DNA from: Shewanella woodyi ATCC 51908 | Lineage (GTDB): Bacteria; Pseudomonadota; Gammaproteobacteria; Enterobacterales; Shewanellaceae | Assembly: GCF_000019525.1 (NCBI RefSeq) | Contig: NC_010506.1 | Span: 4,464,001 to 4,528,000, forward strand | Reading direction: 5' to 3' | DNA length: 64,000 nt | Shown here: positions 52,666 through 64,000 of the stretch, one piece after another | Layout of the letters: every line of letters starts with the position of its first letter | Position numbering within the stretch: position 1 is the first letter of the stretch | Made by a program: the position numbers and the translations under genes | Notes under the pieces: generated by a model | Database searches by the model: none | Seen by the model: the letters and a program-made list of their open reading frames with translations, nothing else | Told to the model about the DNA's origin: nothing

Positions 52666-53679
52666 GTGAAAATAATACCGACGCTTTTAGCAACACTCCT
52701 TATGGGCACGCTATGTGCTACAGCGCCAGTTTCTGCTCAGTCTGACGAGACGATTGAACAAGCAGCAGATCTATTAAAATCTGAATTTCATGATACCCAA
52801 CGAGCTTCAGGCTTTAGCGATGCCGAGATAAACAGCTTTCTCTCTTCCGGTCAGTTTAACCAAAGCGTAATAGATGCCATGACCAAACCTTGGGAAGCTA
52901 AACCATGGCATCAGTATTACCCTATTTTCCTCACTGAAAAACGTCTTCAGGCTGGCTTAAAATTTTGGAAAGAACATGAAGCGACCGTTGAGCGAGCAGC
53001 TAAAGAGTTTGGTGTCGATCCACAAATCATCATCGCCATTATAGGTATTGAGACCTTTTATGGCGGTTATATGGGTAACTATCCAGTTGTCGATGCCCTC
53101 TATACACTAGGTTTCTACTATCCACCACGCGCTACCTTCTTCAGAAAAGAGCTGGGGAATCTACAGAGCCTAGCCAAAGAGGAGGGGTTAAATATACAAG
53201 AGCTTAAAGGCTCTTACGCTGGCGCCATGGGCTATGGCCAATTTATTCCCTCAAGTTACCGCCACTACGCCGTTGATTTTGATAATGACGGTCAGCGGGA
53301 TCTGCTGAATAATCCAGTCGATGCCATCGGCAGTGTGGCAAACTATTTTCATCAGCATGGTTGGGTAGCCAAAGCACCTGTTGCCATTCCTTTAGCCGAA
53401 ACAGATGGACTCCCAAAGCCGTTAAAAGTCTGGGCTGGTGAGCGCTTACATTATCAAGTCTTGGATATTCTATCTCCGTCCCTAGCCCTAGCAGAATCGA
53501 TTGATCTCGATGTTTCTCAACCTGCGCTAATCATAGAGTTAGAGCAGGAAGCTAAGAGTGAGTATTGGCTCGGTCTCAAGAATTTTTACGTGATCACCCG
53601 TTATAATCGCAGCCCGCTTTATGCTATGGCCGTTTACCAATTCAGCCAGCAATTAAAGAAGGCTCACGATGCACAATAA
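52666..53679 (+). CDS. mltB: Lytic murein transglycosylase B
   Basis: 337 residues. Signal peptide ending PVSAQ; catalytic Glu129 in IGIETFYGG, then SYAGAMGYGQFIPSSY and DAIGSVANYFHQHGW as in MltB/SltB1. It has no lipobox, so it is probably periplasmic. GTG start after AGGGA. Overlaps rlpA by 11 nt. Confidence 0.92.
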   Translation: MKIIPTLLATLLMGTLCATAPVSAQSDETIEQAADLLKSEFHDTQRASGFSDAEINSFLSSGQFNQSVIDAMTKPWEAKPWHQYYPIFLTEKRLQAGLKFWKEHEATVERAAKEFGVDPQIIIAIIGIETFYGGYMGNYPVVDALYTLGFYYPPRATFFRKELGNLQSLAKEEGLNIQELKGSYAGAMGYGQFIPSSYRHYAVDFDNDGQRDLLNNPVDAIGSVANYFHQHGWVAKAPVAIPLAETDGLPKPLKVWAGERLHYQVLDILSPSLALAESIDLDVSQPALIIELEQEAKSEYWLGLKNFYVITRYNRSPLYAMAVYQFSQQLKKAHDAQ

Positions 53680-54463
53680 ACTCTCTAAAGCCATAACAAT
53701 AGCCTCGCTCGTATTGCTCGTATCGGCTTGTTCAAGCTCAAATAACAGTCGCTATCAGATGGTCAATGACAAGGCCCCGACAAGCGCCCCCGATGTGACT
53801 AAGGTTGAAGACGCACACCCAAAATATGAGGCTTATAGTCGCGGTGGAAATAAGAAAAACTACACTGTATTAGGCAAGTCCTATCAGGTGATGGACACAG
53901 GAAAAGGTTATCGTAACAGTGGTACGGCATCTTGGTATGGAAGCAAGTTTCATGGCCATCTAACCTCAAATGGCGAGACCTATGATATGTACTCCATGTC
54001 AGCGGCCCATAAGACTCTACCACTGCCTAGCTATGTGAAGGTCACCAATCAGGCCAATAATAAACAAGTCATTGTTCGTGTTAATGACAGAGGCCCTTTT
54101 CATGAAGATAGGATAATCGATCTCTCCTACGCTGCCGCTCACAGATTAGACATGCTAAAGACTGGCACAGCAAAAGTGGATATTGAGGTTATCTACATTG
54201 AAAATCCCGAATCAATTGCACTCGCTGAGCTTAAGGAGACCAAACTGCATTATATTCAGATTTTGGCATCTTCAGACAAAACCAAGGTCGACAAGCTCGC
54301 AAAGCAACTGGAAGATAAATATCAAGTTAAAACCCGATTGCAGCAGAGTAATAATCTCTATAAATTACAGCTAGGCCCTATTGGTCGCCAACAGTTGGCA
54401 ACTCAGCTTAATCTGGAATTAAAGTCCGATGGTTATCCCCAAAGCTATTTGATCTCTGAGTAG
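53669..54463 (+). CDS. rlpA: Septal ring lytic transglycosylase RlpA
   Basis: 264 residues: lipobox (LLVSAC), double-psi beta-barrel domain with GTASWYGSKFHGHLTSNGE and NDRGPFHEDRIIDLSYAAA, and a C-terminal SPOR domain (LHYIQILASSD..., ~190-264) that binds denuded glycans. Confidence 0.93.
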   Translation: MHNKLSKAITIASLVLLVSACSSSNNSRYQMVNDKAPTSAPDVTKVEDAHPKYEAYSRGGNKKNYTVLGKSYQVMDTGKGYRNSGTASWYGSKFHGHLTSNGETYDMYSMSAAHKTLPLPSYVKVTNQANNKQVIVRVNDRGPFHEDRIIDLSYAAAHRLDMLKTGTAKVDIEVIYIENPESIALAELKETKLHYIQILASSDKTKVDKLAKQLEDKYQVKTRLQQSNNLYKLQLGPIGRQQLATQLNLELKSDGYPQSYLISE

Positions 54464-54586
54464 ATTTGGAAAACAGCTAATAGTAAAAGATTAATGAACC
54501 TTCACTGAATAAGCTTGTCGACTAATGATATACTCTCGCAAGCTTACGATTCTGAATATAACCAAATAAGACGTGCCTTAATTGAT

Positions 54587-55759
54587 ATGAATTTTTTAAA
54601 TCGACCATTAAAATCACTTATTCTTGCAACTAGCCTTGCATCCTCTTTTGTTTTCGCCGCTCCCGTTGTGACGCCAAATGCACCAACCGTGGCAGCGAAA
54701 GCCTTTGTCTTAATGGATTACAATACAGGACAGGTTATTGCAGAAGAGAACGCCTACGAAAGTTTAAATCCAGCCAGCTTGACTAAGATGATGACCAGTT
54801 ATGTTATTGGTCATGAGATCAAAGTCGGCAATATCTCTCCCAATGATCAGGTGACCATCAGTAAAAAAGCATGGTCAAAGAACTTTCCAGACTCTTCTAA
54901 GATGTTTATTGAAGTCGGTAAGCAGGTCACTGTAGACGATCTTAACCACGGTATTATTATCCAGTCGGGTAACGATGCCTGTGTCGCCATGGCCGAGCAT
55001 ATTGCCGGCACCGAAGATGGCTTTGTTGATCTGATGAACTCATGGGCCAAGCAACTTGGAATGCAGGACAGTTACTTTGAGAACTCTCACGGACTGGATT
55101 CTGAAAACCACAAAACAACTGCTTATGATATGGCCATTTTAGGGGCTGCACTTATCCGCGACGTACCAGAAGAGTATGTTCTGTATAAGAAGAAATCGTT
55201 CACATACAACGGTATCAAGCAATATAACCGTAATGGATTGCTCTGGGATAAGAGTATGCATGTAGACGGTATTAAGACAGGTCATACTTCTGGTGCAGGC
55301 TACAACTTAGTGACCTCAGCAACCAAAGATGGCATGCGCTTAGTTGCTGTTGTGATGGGCACGAAGAGCGAAGCTGCTCGTAAAGCTGAAAGCAAAAAGA
55401 TCTTAAATTATGGCTTCCGTTTCTTTGAAACCATCACGCCATACAAGGCTGGTGACAGTTTCGTTACTCAGAAAATCTGGTACGGCGACAAAGAATCTGT
55501 TGATTTAGGGGTTACCACAGATACACCTATCACAATCAATCGTGGCCAAGCTAAAAACCTAAAAGCCAACTTTGAGCTCACAAAAGAGCTTACTGCACCA
55601 CTGGCAAAAGGAGAGACTGTCGGCCGTATCTACTTCCAACTAAACGGTAAAGATATCGCTCAATTCCCGCTTGTTACTTTGCAAGAGGTAAACGAAGGCA
55701 GTTGGTTCAGTAAGTTAATGGACTACTTCACCCAGATGTTCACAGGTTGGTTTAGCTAA
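54587..55759 (+). CDS. dacA: D-alanyl-D-alanine carboxypeptidase (PBP5-type)
   Basis: 390 residues. Signal peptide ends SSFVFAAP; active-site SLTK (NPASLTKMMTSY), SGN (IIQSGNDACVAMAE) and KTG (IKTGHTSGAG). The C-terminal domain ends with an amphipathic membrane anchor (FSKLMDYFTQMFTGWF). An upstream TTG would add 24 residues ahead of the signal; ATG 54587 is used. Confidence 0.93.
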   Translation: MNFLNRPLKSLILATSLASSFVFAAPVVTPNAPTVAAKAFVLMDYNTGQVIAEENAYESLNPASLTKMMTSYVIGHEIKVGNISPNDQVTISKKAWSKNFPDSSKMFIEVGKQVTVDDLNHGIIIQSGNDACVAMAEHIAGTEDGFVDLMNSWAKQLGMQDSYFENSHGLDSENHKTTAYDMAILGAALIRDVPEEYVLYKKKSFTYNGIKQYNRNGLLWDKSMHVDGIKTGHTSGAGYNLVTSATKDGMRLVAVVMGTKSEAARKAESKKILNYGFRFFETITPYKAGDSFVTQKIWYGDKESVDLGVTTDTPITINRGQAKNLKANFELTKELTAPLAKGETVGRIYFQLNGKDIAQFPLVTLQEVNEGSWFSKLMDYFTQMFTGWFS

Positions 55760-55775
55760 ACTTTACCTTATGTAC

Positions 55776-55801
55776 AAAAAGCCACCTTAAGGTGGCTTTT
55801 T
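55776..55801 (+). terminator. dacA terminator
   Basis: AAAAAGCCACCTT/AAGGTGGCTTTTT perfect palindrome 16 bp after dacA. Confidence 0.88.
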
Positions 55802-55806
55802 GCATT

Positions 55807-55836
55807 TTGCTCAATACACCTTGAATTAGGTATAAT
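55807..55836 (+). promoter_or_regulatory. Candidate ybeD promoter
   Basis: TTGCTC (55807-55812), 18-bp spacer and consensus -10 TATAAT (55831-55836), about 49 bp before the ATG. Confidence 0.55.
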
Positions 55837-55884
55837 AGACACCATATAGGGTCAATTGGTCCCTTTGAAATAGTGAGATTGACG

Positions 55885-56151
55885 ATGTTAGATACAAAAT
55901 TTGATGAACTAATGGAGTTCCCCTGCTCTTTTCCATACAAGGTTGTTGGTGATGCAAGCGAGACACTGGCTGACAGAGTTGTTGCCGTTGTGCAAAAGCA
56001 TGTACCAGGTGATTACGTACCAAGCAGTAAGGTTTCAAGCAAGGGCACTTATAACTCCATTACAATCAGAGTGACAGTGCAAAGCAAAGAGCAGGTCGAG
56101 TCTCTCTATATTGATCTTGCAGCTATCGAAGGCGTAAAGCGCGTTCTATAA
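55885..56151 (+). CDS. ybeD: YbeD-family protein (DUF493)
   Basis: 88 residues with an ACT-like fold; [19 protein letters not shown] and [25 protein letters not shown] are family text. Found before lipB in gammaproteobacteria; function unknown. ATG 55885 has GTGAG 8 nt upstream. Confidence 0.9.
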   Translation: MLDTKFDELMEFPCSFPYKVVGDASETLADRVVAVVQKHVPGDYVPSSKVSSKGTYNSITIRVTVQSKEQVESLYIDLAAIEGVKRVL

Positions 56152-56293
56152 GTTTATTTCTCTCCGATAACAGGTTTTAACCGCACAAGCTAACTTAATC
56201 AGTTATCTAAGCGTCATGTAAGTGTGATCTAGCTTACAATTATCAGTTAGAGGAGTATAATGCCGCCATTATTGTTTAGGGGAGAGGTTGCCC

Positions 56294-56953
56294 TTGTCAG
56301 AGAGCACGTTGCACGTAAGGTATCTTGGTCAACAAGATTACGAGTCTGTATGGCACGCGATGCAGGAATACACAGATAATCGAGATAGTTCCAGTCCAGA
56401 TCAACTCTGGATAGTTGAACATCCTCCTGTGTTTACCCAAGGTCAGGCAGGGAAAAGTGAACATATCTTAAACCCCGGTGATATTCCTGTCATTCAGGTA
56501 GACCGAGGAGGTCAAGTCACGTATCACGGACCTGGCCAGCTTGTGGCTTACCCTCTTATCAATATTAAGCGGCTTAAAATCGGTGTTCGCCAACTGGTCA
56601 CCGATATCGAAAATAGCATAGTGCAGATGCTTGAAAACTATCAAGTCAAAGCCTATGCAAAAGCTGATGCACCTGGCGTTTATGTCGATGAACGCAAAGT
56701 CGCATCATTAGGACTAAGGATCCGTAAGGGCTGCTCCTTTCATGGTTTAGCGCTTAATGTCGATATGGATATGAGCCCATTCCAGCGAATTAACCCATGT
56801 GGTTATGCTGGTTTAGAAATGGTGCAATGCAAACAATTAGGCGGACCTCAAACTGTCGAAGAGGCAGGCGAGCAGCTCGTTAAAACATTTAGCCACAACT
56901 TAGGCTATCAGAATCTAGTTCATCATCAAGGATTGTCACAGTCATATGAGTAG
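56294..56953 (+). CDS. lipB: Octanoyl-[ACP]:protein N-octanoyltransferase
   Basis: About 219 residues; [21 protein letters not shown], the catalytic Lys in [12 protein letters not shown] and Cys in [10 protein letters not shown]. Transfers octanoyl from ACP to lipoyl domains. The start is TTG at 56294 with GAGG 6 nt before it, or TTG at 56288. Overlaps lipA by 8 nt. Confidence 0.94.
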   Translation: MSESTLHVRYLGQQDYESVWHAMQEYTDNRDSSSPDQLWIVEHPPVFTQGQAGKSEHILNPGDIPVIQVDRGGQVTYHGPGQLVAYPLINIKRLKIGVRQLVTDIENSIVQMLENYQVKAYAKADAPGVYVDERKVASLGLRIRKGCSFHGLALNVDMDMSPFQRINPCGYAGLEMVQCKQLGGPQTVEEAGEQLVKTFSHNLGYQNLVHHQGLSQSYE

Positions 56954-57911
56954 GCCAGAAAGATTACAACCAGGTGTCAAACTTAGAGATGCAGATAAAG
57001 TATCGCGCATCCCAGTTAAAGTCGTGCCCTCCGAACGCGAAACCATGTTACGAAAGCCTGACTGGTTAAGGGTAAAACTCCCCTCTTCAAGCCAACGTAT
57101 TGATGAGATTAAGCAGGCTTTAAGAAGCAATGGCCTACATTCAGTGTGTGAAGAGGCATCATGCCCTAACCTAGCAGAATGTTTTAACCATGGCACAGCG
57201 ACCTTCATGATCTTAGGTGCTATCTGTACCCGTCGCTGCCCCTTCTGCGATGTTGCCCATGGGCGACCATTAAAACCTGATGCGCAGGAGCCTAAAAAGC
57301 TAGCGCAAACAATCAAAGATATGAAGCTAAAGTATGTCGTGATCACCTCTGTCGATCGTGACGACCTTCGTGATGGTGGTGCCCAGCACTTTGCCGATTG
57401 TATTCGTGAGATCCGCTTATTAAATCCTGAAATAAAGATTGAGACCTTAGTTCCGGATTTCCGTGGTCGCATCGATGCCGCACTCGACATCTTAGCCACA
57501 GAGCCACCTGATGTCTTTAACCACAATTTAGAAACAGCGCCAATGCACTATCGTAAGGCCCGTCCTGGTGCAAATTACCAATGGTCACTGGATCTGCTTA
57601 AGAAGTTTAAAGAGCGTCACCCCGATGTACCTACTAAGTCAGGTCTGATGATGGGATTAGGTGAAACCAACGAAGAGATAGCACAGGTATTAAAAGATCT
57701 GCGCGCTCATAACGTTGAGATGCTCACTCTAGGCCAGTACCTTCAGCCTTCTAAGTTCCACCTGCCTGTTGAGCGTTATGTGCCGCCAGCAGAGTTTGAT
57801 GAATTACGAGTGTTTGCAGAGGAGATTGGTTTTACCCATGCAGCATGCGGCCCTATGGTTCGCTCAAGCTACCATGCAGATCTTCAGGCTCAAGGTAAAG
57901 AAGTGAAATAA
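56946..57911 (+). CDS. lipA: Lipoyl synthase
   Basis: 321-residue radical-SAM enzyme inserting two sulfurs into octanoyl groups. Auxiliary cluster [12 protein letters not shown], radical-[11 protein letters not shown] and C-terminal RSSYHA serine motif are intact. Coupled to lipB. Confidence 0.97.
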   Translation: MSRPERLQPGVKLRDADKVSRIPVKVVPSERETMLRKPDWLRVKLPSSSQRIDEIKQALRSNGLHSVCEEASCPNLAECFNHGTATFMILGAICTRRCPFCDVAHGRPLKPDAQEPKKLAQTIKDMKLKYVVITSVDRDDLRDGGAQHFADCIREIRLLNPEIKIETLVPDFRGRIDAALDILATEPPDVFNHNLETAPMHYRKARPGANYQWSLDLLKKFKERHPDVPTKSGLMMGLGETNEEIAQVLKDLRAHNVEMLTLGQYLQPSKFHLPVERYVPPAEFDELRVFAEEIGFTHAACGPMVRSSYHADLQAQGKEVK

Positions 57912-57932
57912 CCACTTTATTTCAAATAGATT

Positions 57933-57968
57933 AAATGGCGTCGCTAATTTAATTAGCTGACGCCATTT
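57933..57968. terminator. Terminator between lipA and rimI
   Basis: Outer AAATGGCGTC/GACGCCATTT and inner GCTAATTTAATTAGC stems with T7 on the plus strand; genes are convergent. Confidence 0.85.
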
Positions 57969-57976
57969 TTTTACCT

Positions 57977-58432
57977 CTAAAAAGCTAGCTTCATCAAAAT
58001 CGCATCTTCGTTGCCATCAGCTGTTTTATAATAACCTTTACGATGCCCAGTCTCCTTAAAGCCCTCTCTTTTATACAAACTTATTGCAGCAAGCCCAGAC
58101 TTCCTCACTTCCAAAAAAAGTGTCTCAGCACCTTTCTCATTGGCGGATTCAATAACACTCTCTAGTAGCAGGCGTCCAAAGCCTCTCCCTTGAGATTTAG
58201 GGCTAATACAGATATCCATTAACGTCGCATCTTCAAAAACCTGATGCACTATAGCGAAGCCTTGAAGTTCATCTGCTAGGTAAATACCAAAAGATTGATA
58301 CAAGTGGCCAAAGCAAGACTCGATTGTTGACAGGCTCATAGGGTGTGAGTGCGCTTGAGAGGCGATATATGCCATTTCAGGAGCGTTATCGATATTCAGA
58401 GTAACAATGTGAGGCTCAGTACTAAAACTCAC
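57977..58432 (-). CDS. rimI: Ribosomal protein S18 alanine N-acetyltransferase
   Basis: 151-residue GNAT enzyme; ISPKSQGRGFGRLLLESVIE (acetyl-CoA loop), LFLEVRKSGLAAISLYKREGF and YYKTADGNEDAILM match RimI. GTG 58432 has AGGAG 8 nt upstream and overlaps the holD stop (GTGA), better than the ATG 12 codons earlier. Confidence 0.88.
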   Translation of the reverse strand: MSFSTEPHIVTLNIDNAPEMAYIASQAHSHPMSLSTIESCFGHLYQSFGIYLADELQGFAIVHQVFEDATLMDICISPKSQGRGFGRLLLESVIESANEKGAETLFLEVRKSGLAAISLYKREGFKETGHRKGYYKTADGNEDAILMKLAF

Positions 58433-58773
58433 TGACTCTTCTCCTGATGAGCCAAAATCATATTCCATAAATCCCGCTTACTCTCCGCCGTTTTCTCCAG
58501 CTCGCTTAAAGGCGCAGAAGTTAACACTGCATTCGATTTAGGTAGCTTCACTCTTCGCATATCCCAAACAACATTCGCTCCCTTAGCAAAAGAACTCGAA
58601 AACGTGCAGTGAGTAAAAGGGCAATCGATAAGAGATAATACCGTTGTGATAATAGGATGCTTCTCTAGCTCTGGAGATAGGCTATCCAGCAAAATAGTAT
58701 ACGAGTCTACCGCCCCTCCTCCTTGGCTCCACCTCGAAATTCCCATTGCGTCTAAGTATGCAGATTTTTCCAC
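58429..58773 (-). CDS. holD: DNA polymerase III psi subunit, HolD-like
   Basis: 114 residues; YLDAMGISRW at the N-terminus matches the HolD clamp-loader-binding peptide, and it directly precedes rimI as in E. coli. The rest is poorly conserved, as usual for HolD. GTG start at 58773, weak ribosome site. Confidence 0.75.
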   Translation of the reverse strand: MEKSAYLDAMGISRWSQGGGAVDSYTILLDSLSPELEKHPIITTVLSLIDCPFTHCTFSSSFAKGANVVWDMRRVKLPKSNAVLTSAPLSELEKTAESKRDLWNMILAHQEKSQ

Positions 58774-58936
58774 GGGGCTATCACTTAAAATAAAGAGTTC
58801 AATAGCCGCTAGGATACCAGTTTATCTAACACTAATACTAATTGCAGATTAGAGAGGTAACATTAAACTCATCTAACAAAGCGAAGCTAGAAGTCTAAGC
58901 GATATAAGCGAAAAGAAAGAGCGAATTTCAGATGCG

Positions 58937-58964
58937 AAAAAGCCGAGCTATTGCTCGGCTTTTT
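58937..58964 (-). terminator. tRNA-Trp terminator
   Basis: AAAAAGCCGAGC/GCTCGGCTTTTT 12-bp stem, 8 bp after the tRNA. Confidence 0.9.
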
Positions 58965-58971
58965 CTGTATT

Positions 58972-59048
58972 TGGCAGGGGTAGCAAGACTCGAACTCGCA
59001 ACCATCGGTTTTGGAGACCGCTGTTCTACCAATTGGAACTATACCCCT
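58972..59048 (-). tRNA. tRNA-Trp (CCA)
   Basis: 77 nt with encoded CCA; acceptor AGGGGTA; anticodon CCA in GGTCTCCAAAACC. It lies distal to an rRNA operon, as in E. coli rrnC, but 1.46 kb from the 5S gene and with its own promoter and terminator. Confidence 0.95.
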
Positions 59049-59061
59049 GTTGACGAGACGC

Positions 59062-59090
59062 ATTATGCTTAAACTCCCCTAAAAGGTAAA
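59062..59090 (-). promoter_or_regulatory. tRNA-Trp promoter
   Basis: Minus strand: TTTACC (59085-59090), 17-bp spacer, CATAAT (59062-59067), then a GC-rich discriminator; about 14 bp before the tRNA. Confidence 0.7.
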
Positions 59091-59292
59091 GTACTTTTTA
59101 TCAAAAAACCGCTTAACTGCAGCATTTTCAATCAAGAAGTTCAGTTGTGATATAAAAACATACGACTTGGTTAAAAACTATCAGCGCTAGCTTAAAGCCA
59201 TCAATAAAAGGTGGGCTTTGATATCACGACAGTTCCATAATCAATGGAATACTCGCGCTTCCACCTTAACGTGACTCAACCCCCATCATAAG

Positions 59293-59328
59293 AAAGCCTA
59301 ACTCTAGGCTTTATACCGATTGGTATAA
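59293..59328. repeat. Terminator-like hairpin fused to a solo MITE end
   Basis: AAAGCCTA-ACTC-TAGGCTTT hairpin (59293-59312) runs into TTATACCGATTGGTATAA (59311-59328), an isolated palindromic end of the MITE family. It marks the left boundary of the hairpin array. Confidence 0.7.
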
Positions 59329-59329
59329 A

Positions 59330-60420
59330 AAGTGATTTCTTACCCATACCAAAGGTGCCTTCCAATGGTCCAACTGCGAACAAGTTCTCCGCGTTCAATA
59401 GGCGCAAAGCTACGCTTCGCCAACAACGCCTATATCACCCTACGACCCACATGGATGTGGGAAGTGTCGATTATGCACGACTGTATGGATATAAGAGGTA
59501 GAGTAACGCAGGAGCAGTTACCGAGGAGCATATAATCGCCCTCGGTTCGCGAAGCGAACAGATGGGGTGAGATTATGGCGCTATAAATACGAAGTATTTG
59601 GGCTTAATTGAACGCGGAGAATCTATGATTCGTAGCGGGAGAGCCTGCTTAGCAGTGGGCGACCGCCATGAATGGCGGAAGTGTCGATTATGCAGGATGC
59701 AATTATCGACCGACATCGGGAGTAAGCATTGCACGTACGTGCTTAAGTGGAACAGCCACCTGATATCAGCACTGGTAAATTCGAGACGTAAAGTTAATAA
59801 TTTTACAAAGCCCCAAACGCAAATCCTCTCCTATGCCATCCATGGCAATCAAGGATAAATACTTCCTGTACAAAAAAGCCATCTACTCTTCTCATATACA
59901 GCGGGCTAGCTTCTTCACTTAAATAGGCGCCTGTCATGGTCAGCTTCGCGCTAACCCACATGGATGTGGGGAATGTTGAAAATTCATGGAGCTATTTTTA
60001 GCCATAAACACATCACTAGCGCGATATTCGCCCTACTCTCGACGTTCGCGAAGCGAACACATGGGGGCGGAGAAGTAGTGCCTTGAATGCGCAGCATTTA
60101 GCTACTTTGTAGCGAGAAGCGACGTAGTCGCTGAACTGGAGGCAAGGCACACGGATGTTCCGAATGTCAGAAACACATCGATGCAGTTCCTGACCAAGCT
60201 CAGCGGTGGGCGACCGCCATGGATGGCGGAAGTGTCGAAGTAGCTATTTTGTCATCTGCAACAAAGGCGCCTTTCAATGTCCAGCTACGCTAAAGCTTCG
60301 CGCTGAACCACATGGATGTGGTGAATGCAGAAAATGTCTGGAGCAGTTTTCTGCCATAAACACATCGCTAGCGCGATATTCGCCCTACTCCACATGGGTA
60401 TTGAACCTCACTAAGTTCGG
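59330..60420. repeat. Array of short triloop hairpins between tRNA-Trp and 5S
   Basis: About 1.1 kb with no credible gene. At least 14 perfect stem-loops with 2-3 nt loops: CCCACAT-GG-ATGTGGG (59446-59461 and 59955-59970), GTTCGC-GAA-GCGAAC (59545-59559 and 60044-60058), AAATAC-GAA-GTATTT (59585-59599), GAATC-TAT-GATTC (59619-59631), CTGC-TTA-GCAG (59645-59655), CCGCCAT-GA-ATGGCGG (59663-59678), GCACG-TA-CGTGC (59731-59742), AATGC-GCA-GCATT (60086-60098), GCTAC-TTT-GTAGC (60101-60113), AGCGAC-GTA-GTCGCT (60118-60132), CCGCCAT-GG-ATGGCGG (60214-60229), ACCACAT-GG-ATGTGGT (60307-60322). GAAGTGTCGA follows the Gly-like GG/GA-loop hairpins three times. A ~120-bp imperfect direct repeat spans 59926-60035 and 60267-60390. 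Confidence 0.8.
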
Positions 60421-60472
60421 ACTCTTCATTTCCCCATGTTCGAGTGGTCATCCTTCCAGGCTAAAAACGAAA

Positions 60473-60500
60473 AAAGCCCATTGCGTTAGCAATGGGCTTT
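60473..60500 (-). terminator. rRNA operon terminator
   Basis: AAAGCCCATTGC/GCAATGGGCTTT stem with GTTA loop, about 13 bp after 5S. Confidence 0.88.
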
Positions 60501-60512
60501 ATCGTTTATTAG

Positions 60513-60631
60513 GCGCCTGGAAATGACCTACTCTCACATGGGGAGACCCCACACTACCATCGGCGCGATTGCGTTTCACTTCTGAGTTCGAGATGGGATC
60601 AGGTGGGACCACAATGCTATTGTTTCCAGAC
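60513..60631 (-). rRNA. rrf: 5S ribosomal RNA
   Basis: On the minus strand GTCTGGAAA (5') pairs with TTTCCAGGC (3'); interior CCCACCTGATCCCATCTCGA and CCGATGGTAGTGTGGGG are 5S hallmarks. Confidence 0.95.
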
Positions 60632-60745
60632 TAATTGGGTAAATTTAGAAAGCTTAAATAATTGTCTCAAACTTAAATCAAGTTCGTATTCTTTTGTGCT
60701 TATGAAGTAATCACACTAGCTACTCATAAAACCCATCTGGGTTGT

Positions 60746-63640
<2,895 letters not shown>

Positions 63641-63952
63641 ATACAACCCAAATAAGTTTCACAAGGAAACAAACTCTACCAAGCGGGTAAGCTCAGTCGT
63701 TGTATCGCAACTAATGGTGTTTACTTTCGCCAAAAGAATACTCATGAACTCATTACCCTAAGGTAAATCCTTCGGCACTTGATTTAAGTGTTTGAGAACT
63801 CAATTATTTATTTCGCATTAATCGTTAAATTAATACTATCAGCTTTCCAAATTTTTAAAGAACAAGCATTACCGTTTAGGTATGCCACTCGCTCTAACAA
63901 GAACAAGTTATCTGTGTGAACACTCAGCAAACATCGAGTTAGTCGTATAGGT
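63641..63952 (-). other. 16S-23S internal transcribed spacer, no tRNA
   Basis: 312 bp. It has a boxA-like sequence (TTGTTCTTTAAAAATTTGG in sense) near 63850 but no tRNA-Ile, -Ala or -Glu gene, so this is a tRNA-less spacer type. Confidence 0.85.
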
Positions 63953-64000
63953 AAGGAGGTGATCCAGCCCCAGGTTCCCCTAGGGCTACCTTGTTACGAC
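63953..64000 (-). rRNA. rrs: 16S ribosomal RNA, 3' end only
   Basis: The last 48 nt, ending GGGGCTGGATCACCTCCTT with the anti-Shine-Dalgarno; the rest lies beyond the window. Confidence 0.95.

Noticed and set aside
56942..57526. 194-codon antisense frame over lipA
   Set aside because: Shadow of lipA, whose radical-SAM motifs are intact on the plus strand.
59332..60526. Three open frames in the hairpin array
   Set aside because: Frames change between repeat copies, no ribosome sites, and composition follows the hairpins.

Overview
The window looks like chromosome of a marine gammaproteobacterium, most probably Shewanella. The gene orders lolB-ispE-prs, hemA-prfA-prmC and miaB-ybeZ-ybeY-corC-lnt-(ybeL)-leuS-lptE-holA-nadD-rsfS-rlmH-mrdA-rodA-mltB-rlpA-dacA-ybeD-lipB-lipA match the enteric/Shewanella arrangement, the tRNA and rRNA genes are gammaproteobacterial, and the proteins read like Shewanella orthologues. 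This genus call is inference from gene content; no search was run.

Layout. 1-7.5 kb: a minus-strand galactose-use cluster (SDR dehydrogenase, dgoK, lactonase, galE, galK, sulfatase) with a divergent GntR regulator. It carries parts of two galactose routes (Leloir and De Ley-Doudoroff). 7.5-15.2 kb: hdfR/maoP divergent pair, a coupled FGase-DUF1704 metalloprotease-like gene, a PAP2 phosphatase, a DMT transporter and an AbgT transporter. 15.2-27.6 kb: the conserved hemA-prfA-prmC-sirB2-sirB1-kdsA block, split between prmC and sirB2 by about 5.5 kb of accessory DNA. That insert holds a GNAT enzyme, a secreted glycosidase-like protein with an apparent 5' frameshift, small membrane proteins, a complete ISL3-family insertion sequence with an exact 8-bp target duplication, and a 90-nt structured repeat. 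27.8-30.4 kb: lolB-ispE-prs. 30.7-33.3 kb: two exported hypothetical proteins and a ten-gene tRNA array (Met, Leu, Gln) with 5'-half tRNA-Leu relics. 33.5-58.8 kb: dense housekeeping genes for translation, ubiquinone, cell-envelope synthesis and lipoate. 58.9-64 kb: tRNA-Trp, a 1.1-kb array of tiny hairpins, then an rRNA operon read right to left (5S, 23S, spacer without tRNA, 3' end of 16S).

The most unusual material is non-coding. First, an array of perfect stem-loops with 2-3 nt loops and covarying stems lies between tRNA-Trp and the 5S gene. Second, a 266-bp MITE-like family (three full copies plus two solo ends) sits, in every case, directly beside a transcription terminator-like hairpin. 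One MITE copy carries an extra segment related to the hairpin array, which ties the two families together.
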